Source: G965218495 sp965262785
GTDB taxonomy: Bacteria > Bacteroidota > Rhodothermia > Rhodothermales > Bin80
Assembly: GCA_965262785.1 (NCBI GenBank)
Contig: OZ253559.1
Location: forward strand, 1,488,001 to 1,552,000
Direction of reading: 5' to 3'
DNA length: 64,000 nt
Shown here: positions 44,322 to 54,769 of the stretch, one piece after another
Layout: the number at the start of each line of letters is the position of its first letter
Position numbering within the stretch: the stretch's first letter is position 1
Made by a program: the position numbers and the translations under genes
Notes under the pieces: generated by a model
Told to the model about the DNA's origin: nothing
Seen by the model: only the letters and a program-made list of their open reading frames with translations
The model's database searches: none

Positions 44322-46136
44322 TTAGTCCTGGCGCACGTAGCGTTGCCGATGCAGGCTGGGCGTGACGCCGCAGATGCGCGCTATCTGAGCCAGCTCTGCC
44401 CTTGGGCGCTCGTCCTGCACGTTGACAATCACCTGGCCCTGGGTGTCCTTTACGGTTGTCATCACCCGTTGCCAGGCGCTCAGCTTCTGGCGAAGCGTCT
44501 TCCAGCTGGTGTGGATGTCTTGCGCCTTCAATCGGGTCCGGATCAGGTGCACGGCGTGATAGGCATACACAGCTATACTGATGTGCGCTGCGATGCGTGC
44601 GTCCTTGCTGTGGTAAAGCGGCCGCATCCCCAGTTCCGACTTCAACGAGCGGAAGGTGGCCTCCACCTCGGACAGCCGCCAATACGTGGCTACAATGTGC
44701 TTAAGGTCCCATCCCGTCTGACTGGTGCGCAGCACGTAGCCCCCCAGGGCCTCATCGGCCTCTTCCCACTGCGTCTTGCGTGCAAACTTCACGGCCTTGG
44801 CGTTGGGGCCACTCCCTTCTACAACCGTCACTTCGTACTGATGAGATACGCGGGCATATCGCTCTTTTATGCGTCCGACCTGCTCTACGACCTTCTTGAG
44901 CCGCTTGGTATGGTAGGGCTTCTGCAGCCCTTCGTGCAGCGAGGTGAGGGCTGCTTCCAGTAGCGTGCGCCGGCGCTGGAGGATCTGCTCTTCCTTGTGC
45001 TTTCTGGCTTCGCTGACGGCATAGAGCAGCATCTCCTGCTTCTTTTGCTGCAACTGCCACACGCGTACGGCGTGTCCAGCCTGCGTGGTCAGCGTACTGT
45101 CGGGCTCCCGCTCTGGCGGCAGGGGCCGCTTACCCCGGTGTACGCAGATCCAGTCGTAGCCCTGTTCTGCCAGCCAGGACACGTTTGCTTCCGTAGCGAT
45201 CCCTGCATCCATGACCACCGTCGGCTTCTGGCCGTCCACGCTGGCGTTCAGACGCTCGATAGCGTCCTGCAGCGTGCCGGGCTCCGAGACGTTGCCGGGC
45301 AAGATCTCGCAGGTGCGCGGGAAGCCCGCGCCATCGAGCACCAGCCCGAGCGTCACCAGCGGACAATCGGAACGCTTTTGCTTCGAACGTCCATAGGCCA
45401 GGTACTCGCCGTGCTGTCGGCCATGGTAATGGGTGTTGGTCAGGTCATAAAAAACAACGGTCTCCGGCAGGCTCAAGAGCGTCCGCTCCTTTTGGAAGAG
45501 CGCTTGCTGAATCGCTTGGTTGTGCTCCCAGAGCAGGTCCCCAATGCGATACAGCTTCGCTAACGACACTTTCCTGCCGGGGCGTAGTCCCAACAGGTCC
45601 AGCGTCGTCGACCTGCTTTGCAACCACTGAAGCGTAGCCCGTTCGCTGTTGGGATGCAGCATGCGTGCGACCACCAGGGCTACGGCCAGGCGCGCGTCGC
45701 GCTCCTTGGCACCGGCCTGGATCAGCGTGTCTTTCAGTCCCAGATCCTCAAGCGCCTGAAGGCAGACGCGCTCTGCGCCCACGCTGCGAGCATGCTCCGG
45801 GTGCTCAAGGGAGTCCATGTCCACCGTCATGACGCTGTCAGGCTCACCCTCCGGCTTCGCGTGTGCACCTATGCCGCGTGCGCGTAGCTGCGCGACAATG
45901 GCTTCGGCGGTGTGCTGCAGGTCGGGATCGAACACGAGCGTCGGCTGCCCCTGCAACAAATTCTCTATGTGAAGCACCAAGGTGCCCCACTGGTCACGGG
46001 GCGTGTCAAAGTGGACGCCCAGGTTCAGCAGGGTCGACTGGCGCACCTTCCCGCCGATGCGGTCGCTGCGTACCAGGCGGTAGCTGTGTCGCGCTTCACC
46101 TTTCTTTGCGTGGGTCTTGGTCGCCCGTATGTACAT
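44322..46136 (-). CDS. IS1634-family transposase
   Basis: An uninterrupted 604-residue DDE transposase. The core motifs are VVFYDLTNTHY (first Asp), TVVMDAGIATEANVSWLAEQ (second Asp) and YWRLSEVEATFRSLKSEL (the Y..R..E..K signature with the catalytic Glu). An N-terminal region of about 230 residues precedes the core. It belongs to the same family as, but differs clearly from, the transposase at 22352-24022. Confidence 0.9.
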   Translation of the reverse strand: MYIRATKTHAKKGEARHSYRLVRSDRIGGKVRQSTLLNLGVHFDTPRDQWGTLVLHIENLLQGQPTLVFDPDLQHTAEAIVAQLRARGIGAHAKPEGEPDSVMTVDMDSLEHPEHARSVGAERVCLQALEDLGLKDTLIQAGAKERDARLAVALVVARMLHPNSERATLQWLQSRSTTLDLLGLRPGRKVSLAKLYRIGDLLWEHNQAIQQALFQKERTLLSLPETVVFYDLTNTHYHGRQHGEYLAYGRSKQKRSDCPLVTLGLVLDGAGFPRTCEILPGNVSEPGTLQDAIERLNASVDGQKPTVVMDAGIATEANVSWLAEQGYDWICVHRGKRPLPPEREPDSTLTTQAGHAVRVWQLQQKKQEMLLYAVSEARKHKEEQILQRRRTLLEAALTSLHEGLQKPYHTKRLKKVVEQVGRIKERYARVSHQYEVTVVEGSGPNAKAVKFARKTQWEEADEALGGYVLRTSQTGWDLKHIVATYWRLSEVEATFRSLKSELGMRPLYHSKDARIAAHISIAVYAYHAVHLIRTRLKAQDIHTSWKTLRQKLSAWQRVMTTVKDTQGQVIVNVQDERPRAELAQIARICGVTPSLHRQRYVRQD

Positions 46137-46222
46137 GGTGTCTGCAGTTCAATGCCGACTCCAAGATAGTGCATGGGCGCACCTGTAGCAAGTCCCCACC
46201 AATAATCCTGGCACTACAATGG

Positions 46223-46310
46223 CCTTTTTCAGCCGAATACGCTAAACTTCACGCATTCTTCACCATATAGCCGAGAAATACGGCTGAAAAGGGGCTGAAA
46301 AGGGCGAAAA
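46223..46310. repeat. Inverted and direct repeats of GGCTGAAAAGG
   Basis: CCTTTTTCAGCCG (46223-46235) is complementary to CGGCTGAAAAGG (46281-46292) across a 45-base spacer. A second GGCTGAAAAGG follows immediately (46293-46303), and a related GGCGAAAAG after it. These lie within the right margin of the IS1634-type element and may be transposase-binding sites. Confidence 0.5.
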
Positions 46311-46325
46311 GTGGGCTGGGAGTAC

Positions 46326-47538
46326 CTGGTTTAGCCCCCCTTCGGCCACGGTTGGTTCCCAAAAATGGCGAAGTCGGGGTAGAATCGACAGCGGAATTCA
46401 GACATTGCACTTTCCTTCACATATTGAGGGGCGGGGACTGCGCGCAAATCTACCTGGCTATGCATTGCGTTCTGGCAGCTTGAGCGACCTGTGAAGTTGT
46501 CGTACCGCGCCGGGCAGCACGGCAAATACAGTCATAGCCGTGTGGTATAGGGAGGGAGACAGATACGCTCGAATGGCCCGAGCAACAATCCCTTCGATGT
46601 GCATGCGCACATTTGGCTACCGTTGTGTTCGCCGAGGCGTTAGGGGCCGACCATGCGTGTACTTTACAATTGTAGCCGACAATTTTCGAGCAAAACACTA
46701 GCCTGATTACTTGATGAATGCTACGCAGACTATGCCGAATTGCCGCACCTTAGCCGCAAGGCCCGCGGCATTGACAATTCTGCGGAAAGAATCATTTCCG
46801 CCAGGTACTGCAGCGTGGACTTCCGGTTTTTCCTAAGGGCTAAGGGTAATCCGATTGTGGTTGGGATTCTAGTTCCTGAGCTTGACGGCCTTGCGTATTC
46901 AGGGGTTGTCCCGCTGGCGCAGAGTGATGTGTGGACCATGTGAAGGGACGCCGTCTTTGCCCGCCGTCTACGCTGCTGTTGCCTGTAATAGCGCTGTACC
47001 AGAGGATGCTCGTCAAAGATTGCGCTTCCAGGCGTCTTACCCAGCTGATTAGTCGTTTTCGCTTGTCGCCGCCCGATCATGTTCTCCAAGCCAAGTGTGC
47101 CGTGGTGAGTACGGGGTGAGTGCTTCCTATTCTCTGACCTTCCGCCTATGCGGCAGTCCACATTCCCGCGTGCGTTTCCGCGTGGTTAAGTTCCACAGCA
47201 CGTATCTGCTGCAATGCGATTTACGGGGGCAAACTCCGGATTTGGGCTTCAGGACTTCGATGGCTATAGCCCGGGCTCATGCCACAGGCGCCGCTTGCTC
47301 CTGCACCCGAGCACGGTCCAGCGGGCACAGCGCCTTGGGTGTAGCACGCCCGGGATTGTGTAAACAGTAAGACTTGTGCCCACCATCGGGAGCCAGCCCT
47401 TCCCTTTGCGACAAAGGTAGCCATGCCACAATAGAGGCTACGGATCAGCAGGTGAGTCGAGTCAGCACCCTTGGCGACACCACCAGCTACCCGCTGCCCG
47501 CCCATGCAAAGCCTAGCGAATTCACACCTGGCCAAACT
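46326..47538. other. Long region without recognisable genes
   Basis: About 1.2 kb between the IS1634-type element and the broken surface-protein gene. The open frames on either strand are short, lack recognisable domains and overlap each other. It looks like decayed DNA. The downstream end should hold the promoter of the gene that starts at 47539. Confidence 0.35.
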
Positions 47539-50500
47539 ATGCGACACTCGCGAACAGCATTTGCGCTAACTACCGTGCTGCTCCTGGTGGTTGGAGCGGA
47601 ACCAGCAGAGGCACAAAGGGTCGGCACCTGCACCTCGCCTCTGGGTGAAGCCTACCTGGACATCGGCAACGTCCGGACGCGCATCTTCAATAACGGGGGT
47701 CTGTTTTGGCGCGGAGGCCCGTCGGTCTATGAGGTACCCAAAGGAGGCGGCGTAAATGCGATCTTCAACTCTGTCCTTTGGGTCGGCGGCCTGGTAGGTG
47801 GGGAGCTGCGAGTGGCGGCTGCGCGCTACGGCGGCTATGACTTCTGGGCCGGTCCGCTGGATGACAACGGCGAGTCTCCGGATGACTGCTCGGAATACGA
47901 CCGGCTGTACAAGGTCAGCCGATCGGACATAGATGACTATGAAGCCACGGGCGCTGCAACGTCTGACTTGCGGGAGTGGCCGACGGGCCTGGGAGCCCCC
48001 ACCTATGCAGCGCCGGGCAACGGGCTGGATGACGATGGAGATGGCGAAGTCGACGAGGAGGGCGGCGAGGTCATCGCCCTGCTTGACGAGCCCTTGGCTG
48101 GGCGAAAAGACCGCGTCATCGATCTGGCGGCCGGTGAGCGTCCAGCGATCCTGGGCGATCAATCGATCTGGTGGGTGATGAATGACCGCGGGAACCACAA
48201 TGGCATCTCGCCTCCTATTGGTCTGGAAGTGCATGCGTTGGCCTTTTGCATTCAAGGTGACAGGCCCCATTGGCGATGCCACCTTCTACAAGTATGACTT
48301 GTTTTATAGTGGGGACGATTCGCTTAGGTTTGCATATGTGGGGCTCTATGTTGACCCAGACCTTGGCAACTTCCAGGATGACTGGGTGGGGTCGGACACC
48401 GCGCGTGGCATCGGCTTTGTCTGGAATTCAGACAACTTTGACGGACACTTCATAGGAGATTATGGCTACGGCACTCCCCCACCCTCGGCCGGCTACGACT
48501 TCTTCCAGGGCCCCATAGTGCCGAGCATGGGTGACACCGCGCATGTGAGCGGGACTCCGGTGCCTGACTTCAGAAACCTGAAGATGGCTCACTTTATGTA
48601 TTACACCAGTGGAGGATGTCTCATATGCGACCCGCGAAATGCCTCGGGACTCTACAACTATATGCGCGGTCGTTGGAATGATGGGAAAACTATCACGGAA
48701 GGTGGCTGGGGCCGGGACTTTTCTGACATTCCTATCGCGTCCATGTTTCCGGGAGATGTGGGCGAAAGTGACGAAGAGTGTCAGTACTGGTCAGAATGCA
48801 ACTACGATGATGCGGGCACGGACATTATCTCAGCCGACCGCCGCTTCGTGATGTCTACGGGCCCATTCACCATCAGTCCGGAGGGCCCCCAGCAGATCAT
48901 TTTTGGCATCGTCTTCGCGCGGGGCACTAGCAACTTCAACTCCGTAACCAAGCTGAAGCAGGCGGACGATCTGGCGCAGGCGTTCGTGGATGCCAACTTT
49001 TTTGCTCCGCCGCCGCCGGCCGCCCCAGACCTCACGGCCACGCCCGCAGACCAGTCCGTGATCCTGGAGTGGAACAGTAGCGCCCGCTCCAACAACTACC
49101 TGGAGTCCTACAGCGTGGTGGATCCCTTCATCCTGGATGACGACAACGACTACCTCTTCGAAGGGTATGATGTCATTCAGTATGACCACGGCGAAGACTT
49201 TGCTGGCCGCACGATCGCTACCTACGACGTGCGTAACGGCGTTACGCGCGTCGTCGATGGCTTCCCCGGTCAGCCGCAGGAATTCACCGCCACCGCCACC
49301 GATAGCGGCGTAGCAACTTCGCATACGGTCACCGGCCTGACGAACTACACGACGTACCGCTTTGGTGTGCAGGCCTACGCCTACAATGCGCCGTCATCTC
49401 CCAAGGTCTACCGCGGCCCCATTGCGCGCGTGGAAGTCATCCAGGCCCACCCAGGACGTGTCGGACGCGGCGCTGGCGCTGGCGCAGGATCACGGCGCGC
49501 CGGACTTCGTGGCGGAAGCCGTAGCGGTGGGCGATGGCGAGGTCTTCGCGCATGTCACCAACCCGATCACCCTGGTGGATGCCCACTACGCGGTCGAGTT
49601 CTTTGCGCAGGACTTTGGCGTGCAGGACGGCAGTGTTGCGCAAGACGATGACGCCCTGGATCCCTTGCGCCCGTCCGTGCTGTCCCGGATGGGCAGCAGT
49701 GCCGCTGTGAGTGTCACCTACAGCATCTTGCGCGAAGGCGAGGTGCTGTTTGACGGCTCCGCGCTGGAGTTCCCTGCGCCCTTGCGCCGGGGCGTGTTTG
49801 CCGGGGGCGGCCTCACCTTTGATGTGCTGGGGCCTCCGCCGGGCTTCAAGGACTTTCACGTCACGGCCAACGCGGCCGGACCGCTCGACCCGCCGGACTA
49901 TGCCGGCTGGGGCTGGGCCGGCTTCCCGGACCCGCGTGGCCTGGTGGTGGGACTGCGCAGCTATCAGCAGGTCAGCGGCGCGGTCTGGGGATACCACGCG
50001 GGAGGCGCCGCGCAGCCCTTCGGACCGATCGAAGAGGGCTCCTCGTTCCTGGCGCGGGCCCTGCGCGGTGGCACCCTGCTGCCCTACCTGGGGTCCTACG
50101 ACTATGAGCAGCGCTTCACGCAGGAGTGTGCAGATCAGATCGATGGCACCCTTGATGTGGAACACGACTGCCTGGCCATCCGGTGGTACGGCGATGATGC
50201 GCTGATCGAGGTGCCCTTCACCCTTTGGAGGGCCGGCATCGACACGCCCGAGGATCGCAGCGACGATGTGCAGATGGTTCCCTTCATCTGCGACAGTGAG
50301 ACGTGCGGGGGTGGCACGCAGCATGGCGTATACGACATTGGGGGAGATCATCCGGCCTCGGGTGCGGACAACGATCCCTATACCGACTGGATCTACTGGA
50401 ACCTGCCGGCGGACACGAGCCCCGGCTCCGCGGGCTACCGGGCGTTCTTCCGGGGGGACGACCAGGCCACGGTGCAGGTGCTGGCCCGCACGGTGCTGGT

Positions 50501-50984
50501 GGCCTGGAACGAGGGCACGGCGCCGCCCTACGAGCGGCCCTTGCCTGAGAGCGGGACGGTGCTGCGCATCATCAGCAACAAGCAGAACCAGCCGGGGGAC
50601 CGGTTCCTGCTCTCCACGCATGGCTATGGCGCGGTGCAGCCTGAAGGAGAGCGGGCCCGGGCGCGCCTGAAGGACATCGGCATCGTGCCGAACCCCTACA
50701 AGGGCGCCTCCAACTATGAGGTGAGCCAGCTGACGAGCGAGGTGCGCTTCACCAACCTGCCTGACGTGGCCACGATCCGGATCTTTACGCTCAACGGGAC
50801 GCTGATCAAGACGATCGAGAAGCGGTCTCCCGGGGTGGCGACGATCTCGTGGAACCTGGTCACGGACTACAACCTGGCGATTGCCAGCGGGGTGTACCTG
50901 GTGCACGTCACCGCGCCGGAGGTCGGCTCCACCGTGCTGAAGTTTGCCGTCATCAAGAAGCGCATCCAGCTGAACACGTTCTAG
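47539..50984 (+). pseudogene. Large surface protein with C-terminal type IX-like sorting domain, two frameshifts
   Basis: The start at 47539 gives a signal peptide (MRHSRTAFALTTVLLLVVGA, then EPAEAQ). The N-terminal part (LDIGNVRTRIFNNGGLFWRG) leads to a fibronectin-like segment and a sorting tail (VPNPYKGASNYE, LASGVY-like IASGVYLVHV, KKRIQLNTF). Frame 1 runs to about 48250, frame 2 to about 49450, frame 3 to 50984. Each break is explained by one extra base in a short run: T at 48249-48252 and C at 49445-49447. Repaired, the protein would have about 1150 residues. Either the gene is dead or these are sequencing errors. Confidence 0.8.
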
Positions 50985-51406
50985 TGGATGGGCACTGCCA
51001 GTGGCGTGGCGTCCACGATGCCACTCACGCGCGGCGCGCGTTCCCAGGAGTCTGAGCCATAAGGGTCGATACCACCAAGTCGGGAGTATCATCACAGTTG
51101 TGTGAGCAAAGATGCATTTTTGCGGGACTTATACTCTATACTGGCAGTCAAATTCGGCGGTTAGCGGGTTCGGGTGGGGAATAGGAGCCATCGCTGTTTT
51201 TTTGCAGCATAGGCTACGGCTCATCTTCACACCTGCGTAAGGGTAGGTGAGTAGACCTGTTCATGCCGGTCATGAGCACCACGGTCGTGCTGGAAAGTTG
51301 CCCATTCCCTAATGCGGCACAAGGGGATGCGCCAAGTGTCGATCAACTATTTACAGATACAGCGGTTGAAGCGGCAACCCCTACAACCAGTCACGACTTA
51401 GCAGGC
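50985..51406. other. Intergenic region, no gene recognised
   Basis: About 420 bases between the surface-protein gene and the UnbV-type lipoprotein. It contains a T-run near 51195. The frame of the next gene is open into this region (to 51263), but the lipoprotein signal starts at 51407. Confidence 0.35.
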
Positions 51407-54400
51407 ATGACGCGGAATGGCATCCTATTCGCGACTCTATGGGCGGTGGTCGTGGCTGGCTGTGGCCACGATGTGCCCGCGCCGGGATCCGAAGAGTACC
51501 GAGAGACTATCTCCGCATTCTACTCGGGCGTCGCGGCAATGGAGGTCGGAGAGGACAGTCGGGCGGAAGCCAAGCTCACGTACGTGACGGAACTAGTGCC
51601 TAACGAGCCCGCTGCCTGGGCGAACTTGGCACTAATGGCCTTGCGCCGCGGCGAATTGGAAACGGCTGCCGCGCACATGGAAGAAGCGCGCCGGCTGGAC
51701 CCAACTGGTAGCTATGTACTATACCTCTCGGGGCTCATGGAATTCCGGGAAGGGCGCACGGCAGCAGGGCAGACCTACTTGCGCGAAGCCGTGGCAAGCG
51801 ACTCCGCCAACCTTCGTGCGGCCTACGTCCTATGGGAATCTGCTGGAGAAGAGACGAAGGAAGGCGACGAGCTGCTTGTTTCGCTTCTGGAGGCGGCGCC
51901 AAACAACCTTGTACTTCTGTTGGCCAAACTGCGGCGACAGGTGGCGCAAGGGCTGGTCGAGAATTCCCTGAGAGGCGCGATTGCTGCGCGCATGGCGCTC
52001 CTTGCAGCCGAAAACACCGACCAATTGCAAGCGGCATACAGCGCTGCTGAATCGGGCGACCCGCAGGGAGCTATCATGCAACTCAGCTTCTTGCGGAATA
52101 TCCTGTTGAGCGAACCTACCTACAGGCAGGACCTCGCTGCCCTACGCGCCCCGATCGAGGTGATTGCGGATCCACTGCTGACACTACAACGTGTCAAAAT
52201 GCCGGCACCTACGCCAGCGCCGATGGACGACTCCTTGGTGTTCATCTCGGAGCGTTTCCTGCCTGAAGAAGGACCACACCAGTCGTGGATCTCAGCCGTT
52301 GCGTTGGGTAACAATGCGCTGCCCGCGATCTTCTTTGCCAATGGCACGACCCTCTCCACTCTCCGAAGTGAGCAGTGGTCGTTTCCCGGTTCCCCCGGTC
52401 CGCACTCGGTGGCTGGCATGGATTACAACTTTGACTTCCGCATGGATCTGGCCCTTGCAGGACCAGATGGTTTTCGCATAATCGCACAGGATTCCACCGA
52501 GGCGTTTGCCGATATAACTTCTGCGTTGGCCTTGGAGCAGGATGTTCTGGAGGGTGCGTACACGGGCATATGGGCCGCCGATCTGGATCAGGAAGGGGAT
52601 GTAGATCTAGTACTCGCAGCAGACCGAGTTGTGGTGCTGCGCAACAACGGTGACGGCACGTTCCTACCTATTGTACCCTTTGGGGATCGGCCTGCCCCCA
52701 AAAACTTTGTCTGGGCGGACTTGGACAGCGACGGCGACCCGGACGCAGCATGGGTTGACCACCAGGAGCAGTTGCATATTCTTGGAAACGAGCGCCTTGG
52801 GCGCTTTGTGGCATGGGAAGTGCCAGAGGCGGCTCAAAACGCCTTAGATCTTGCGGTGACTGATAGCAACAGCGATGGTGTAGTAGATCTGCTTATTCTG
52901 CGTGCAGGCGGCGATATCGTGCGGATGACCTACGACCAAGGCTGGGTCGTCGAAATGCTAGCAACCACCGCCGAAGGATTTCAAAGACTGCTGGTAGCGG
53001 ATCTTGACAACAATGGTGGGCAGGACTTGGTACTTACCGGCGCCGCAGGCAGCCGCGCATGGCTGCAGGATGAGGACTACACCTTTCACGCATCCAAAGC
53101 CGAATCTGATATCCAGGTCTTTGCTGTTGCGGCAGTGCGGCAGGCAGGACGCCTCGACTTGGTCGGGCTGGACGCTATGGGGCAGCCCGCCCGTGCCCAG
53201 GTCATTTCACCGCAGGGGTATCACTGGAAGCAAATCCAATCTCGAGCGGCGCATGCCGTCGGGGATCAGCGGATCAACTCGTTCGGTATTGGCGGTGAAG
53301 TTGAGCTGCGCGCCGGCGCACTCTACCAGAAGCAGCCTATCACGCAACCGACAATTCATTTTGGTCTGGGACACCACCTCCTGGCGGATGTGGCACGCAT
53401 CACGTGGCCCAATGGCTCTGTGCAGTCTGAATTTGACTTGCAGTCGGACCAGGTCATCTCAGCGCAGCAGCGCCTGATAGGCTCCTGCCCGTGGCTTTTC
53501 GCCCATGACGGGAAAAAGGTGCAGTTCGTCACGGACTTTATATGGCGCTCACCTCTGGGCCTGCGCATCAATGCACAGGAATCCGCAGATGTGATGACCA
53601 CGGAGGACTGGGTAAAAATTCGGAGCGACCAGTTGCGCCCCGTAGATGGCTACTATGATCTGCGCATCACGGCGGAGCTATGGGAAACGCACTTCTTCGA
53701 CCATGTATCACTGATGGTCGTTGATCACCCCGAGGATACGGAAGTGTTTCTTGATGAGCGCTTTGCATTTCCGCCGCCGACCTTTGAGGTCCACGTGACT
53801 CAGGTGCCACAGGCGGTGGAAAGTGTGGTGACTGACACGGGAGACGACGTCACTAGGCTTATCCGCGAGCGCGACGAGCGGTATCTCGACTTCTTTGGTC
53901 GTGGTGACTACCAGGGGATAACGCGGGACCACTTCATCGAAATCGATTTTGGGAACGCACTTCCTGAAGCGAGTTGGCTGGTGGCCAGCGGATGGATTCG
54001 GCCCACGGATAGCTCGATCAACGTGGCAATAAGTCAGGGACTGCGAGCCTCGCCCAGACCGCTGAGGCTGGATGTACCGGGCCCCGATGGAGCGTGGGAA
54101 ACCGCCTATGAAAACCTGGGTTTTCCCTCCGGCAAGGCCAAAACGATCCTCATCGACCTTGAAGGGCTGTTTTCGCCTAGTGCGCCACGGCGCGTACGTC
54201 TTCACACAAACCTGGAAATTTACTGGGACGCCCTGCGCTGGGCGGCCAAGGCACCGCAGGAAGCGGCAGAAGTTTTGCGCCTAGCACCGGGTTCTGCAGA
54301 GCTCCGCTACCGTGGTTATTCGCTGGTGACCGAAGCCGACAAGTCTTCGCCTGAACTCCCCGAGTATGGCACGCTGGCGGGCACGGTGCCCATCTGGCGT

Positions 54401-54769
54401 GACTTGGCAGGCTACTACACTCGCTTTGGGGAGGTCGGTGAACTCCTTGACGAGGTGGACGACCGCTACGTGATCATGAACGCCGGCGATGAGCTTGCGC
54501 TACGCTTCTCGGAAGCGCCCGCGGTCAGGGAAGGCTGGAGGCGCGACTACGTACTCATTGGCGATGGCTGGGTGAAAGACGGAAACTACAACACGACAGC
54601 CAGCAAGTATGTGCGCCCGTTGCCTTCCCATGACCAGCCAACTTACCTGGCGATGCCGGGTGCCTTGGGAGACGAGCCGGTGTTTCGACGCCATGCATGG
54701 GACTGGCAGGAGTACCACACGCGCTATGTAGCGCCTGACCATTTCAGCCGGGGCATCCGGCTGCGTTAG
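51407..54769 (+). CDS. TPR, FG-GAP and ASPIC/UnbV domain lipoprotein
   Basis: An 1120-residue protein. The start at 51407 gives a lipoprotein signal (FATLWAVVVAGC). TPR-like helices follow (SRAEAKLTYVTELVPNEPAAW, then ETAAAHMEEARRLDP). Next are at least four FG-GAP/VCBS calcium-type blades (DLDQEGDVDLVLA, DLDSDGDPDAAW, DSNSDGVVDLLIL, DLDNNGGQDLVLT), and an ASPIC/UnbV segment (VELRAGALYQKQPITQPTIHFGLG). The last 450 residues form an additional region of unknown fold. Probably a surface-exposed adhesion or carbohydrate-related protein; exact role unknown. It ends tail to tail with tonB. Confidence 0.85.
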   Translation: MTRNGILFATLWAVVVAGCGHDVPAPGSEEYRETISAFYSGVAAMEVGEDSRAEAKLTYVTELVPNEPAAWANLALMALRRGELETAAAHMEEARRLDPTGSYVLYLSGLMEFREGRTAAGQTYLREAVASDSANLRAAYVLWESAGEETKEGDELLVSLLEAAPNNLVLLLAKLRRQVAQGLVENSLRGAIAARMALLAAENTDQLQAAYSAAESGDPQGAIMQLSFLRNILLSEPTYRQDLAALRAPIEVIADPLLTLQRVKMPAPTPAPMDDSLVFISERFLPEEGPHQSWISAVALGNNALPAIFFANGTTLSTLRSEQWSFPGSPGPHSVAGMDYNFDFRMDLALAGPDGFRIIAQDSTEAFADITSALALEQDVLEGAYTGIWAADLDQEGDVDLVLAADRVVVLRNNGDGTFLPIVPFGDRPAPKNFVWADLDSDGDPDAAWVDHQEQLHILGNERLGRFVAWEVPEAAQNALDLAVTDSNSDGVVDLLILRAGGDIVRMTYDQGWVVEMLATTAEGFQRLLVADLDNNGGQDLVLTGAAGSRAWLQDEDYTFHASKAESDIQVFAVAAVRQAGRLDLVGLDAMGQPARAQVISPQGYHWKQIQSRAAHAVGDQRINSFGIGGEVELRAGALYQKQPITQPTIHFGLGHHLLADVARITWPNGSVQSEFDLQSDQVISAQQRLIGSCPWLFAHDGKKVQFVTDFIWRSPLGLRINAQESADVMTTEDWVKIRSDQLRPVDGYYDLRITAELWETHFFDHVSLMVVDHPEDTEVFLDERFAFPPPTFEVHVTQVPQAVESVVTDTGDDVTRLIRERDERYLDFFGRGDYQGITRDHFIEIDFGNALPEASWLVASGWIRPTDSSINVAISQGLRASPRPLRLDVPGPDGAWETAYENLGFPSGKAKTILIDLEGLFSPSAPRRVRLHTNLEIYWDALRWAAKAPQEAAEVLRLAPGSAELRYRGYSLVTEADKSSPELPEYGTLAGTVPIWRDLAGYYTRFGEVGELLDEVDDRYVIMNAGDELALRFSEAPAVREGWRRDYVLIGDGWVKDGNYNTTASKYVRPLPSHDQPTYLAMPGALGDEPVFRRHAWDWQEYHTRYVAPDHFSRGIRLR

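Larger units (their letters stand above)
44275..46325. mobile_element. IS1634-type element, tentative boundaries
   Basis: Short inverted ends GTACTCCC lie at 44275-44282 and 46318-46325, with a further similar stretch (ACTTTTC..GCC) inside each. They enclose an intact transposase gene. A 10-base direct repeat CTGGCACTAC at 44289-44298 and 46208-46217 also brackets the gene, so the real ends could be there. I found no target duplication outside either pair, and the borders remain provisional. Confidence 0.5.

Noticed and set aside
49437..51095. 552-residue open frame on the minus strand opposite the surface-protein gene
   Set aside because: High GC content (few stop codons) explains it. The plus strand encodes a recognisable sorting domain; the minus product is Arg/His/Val-rich with no domain.
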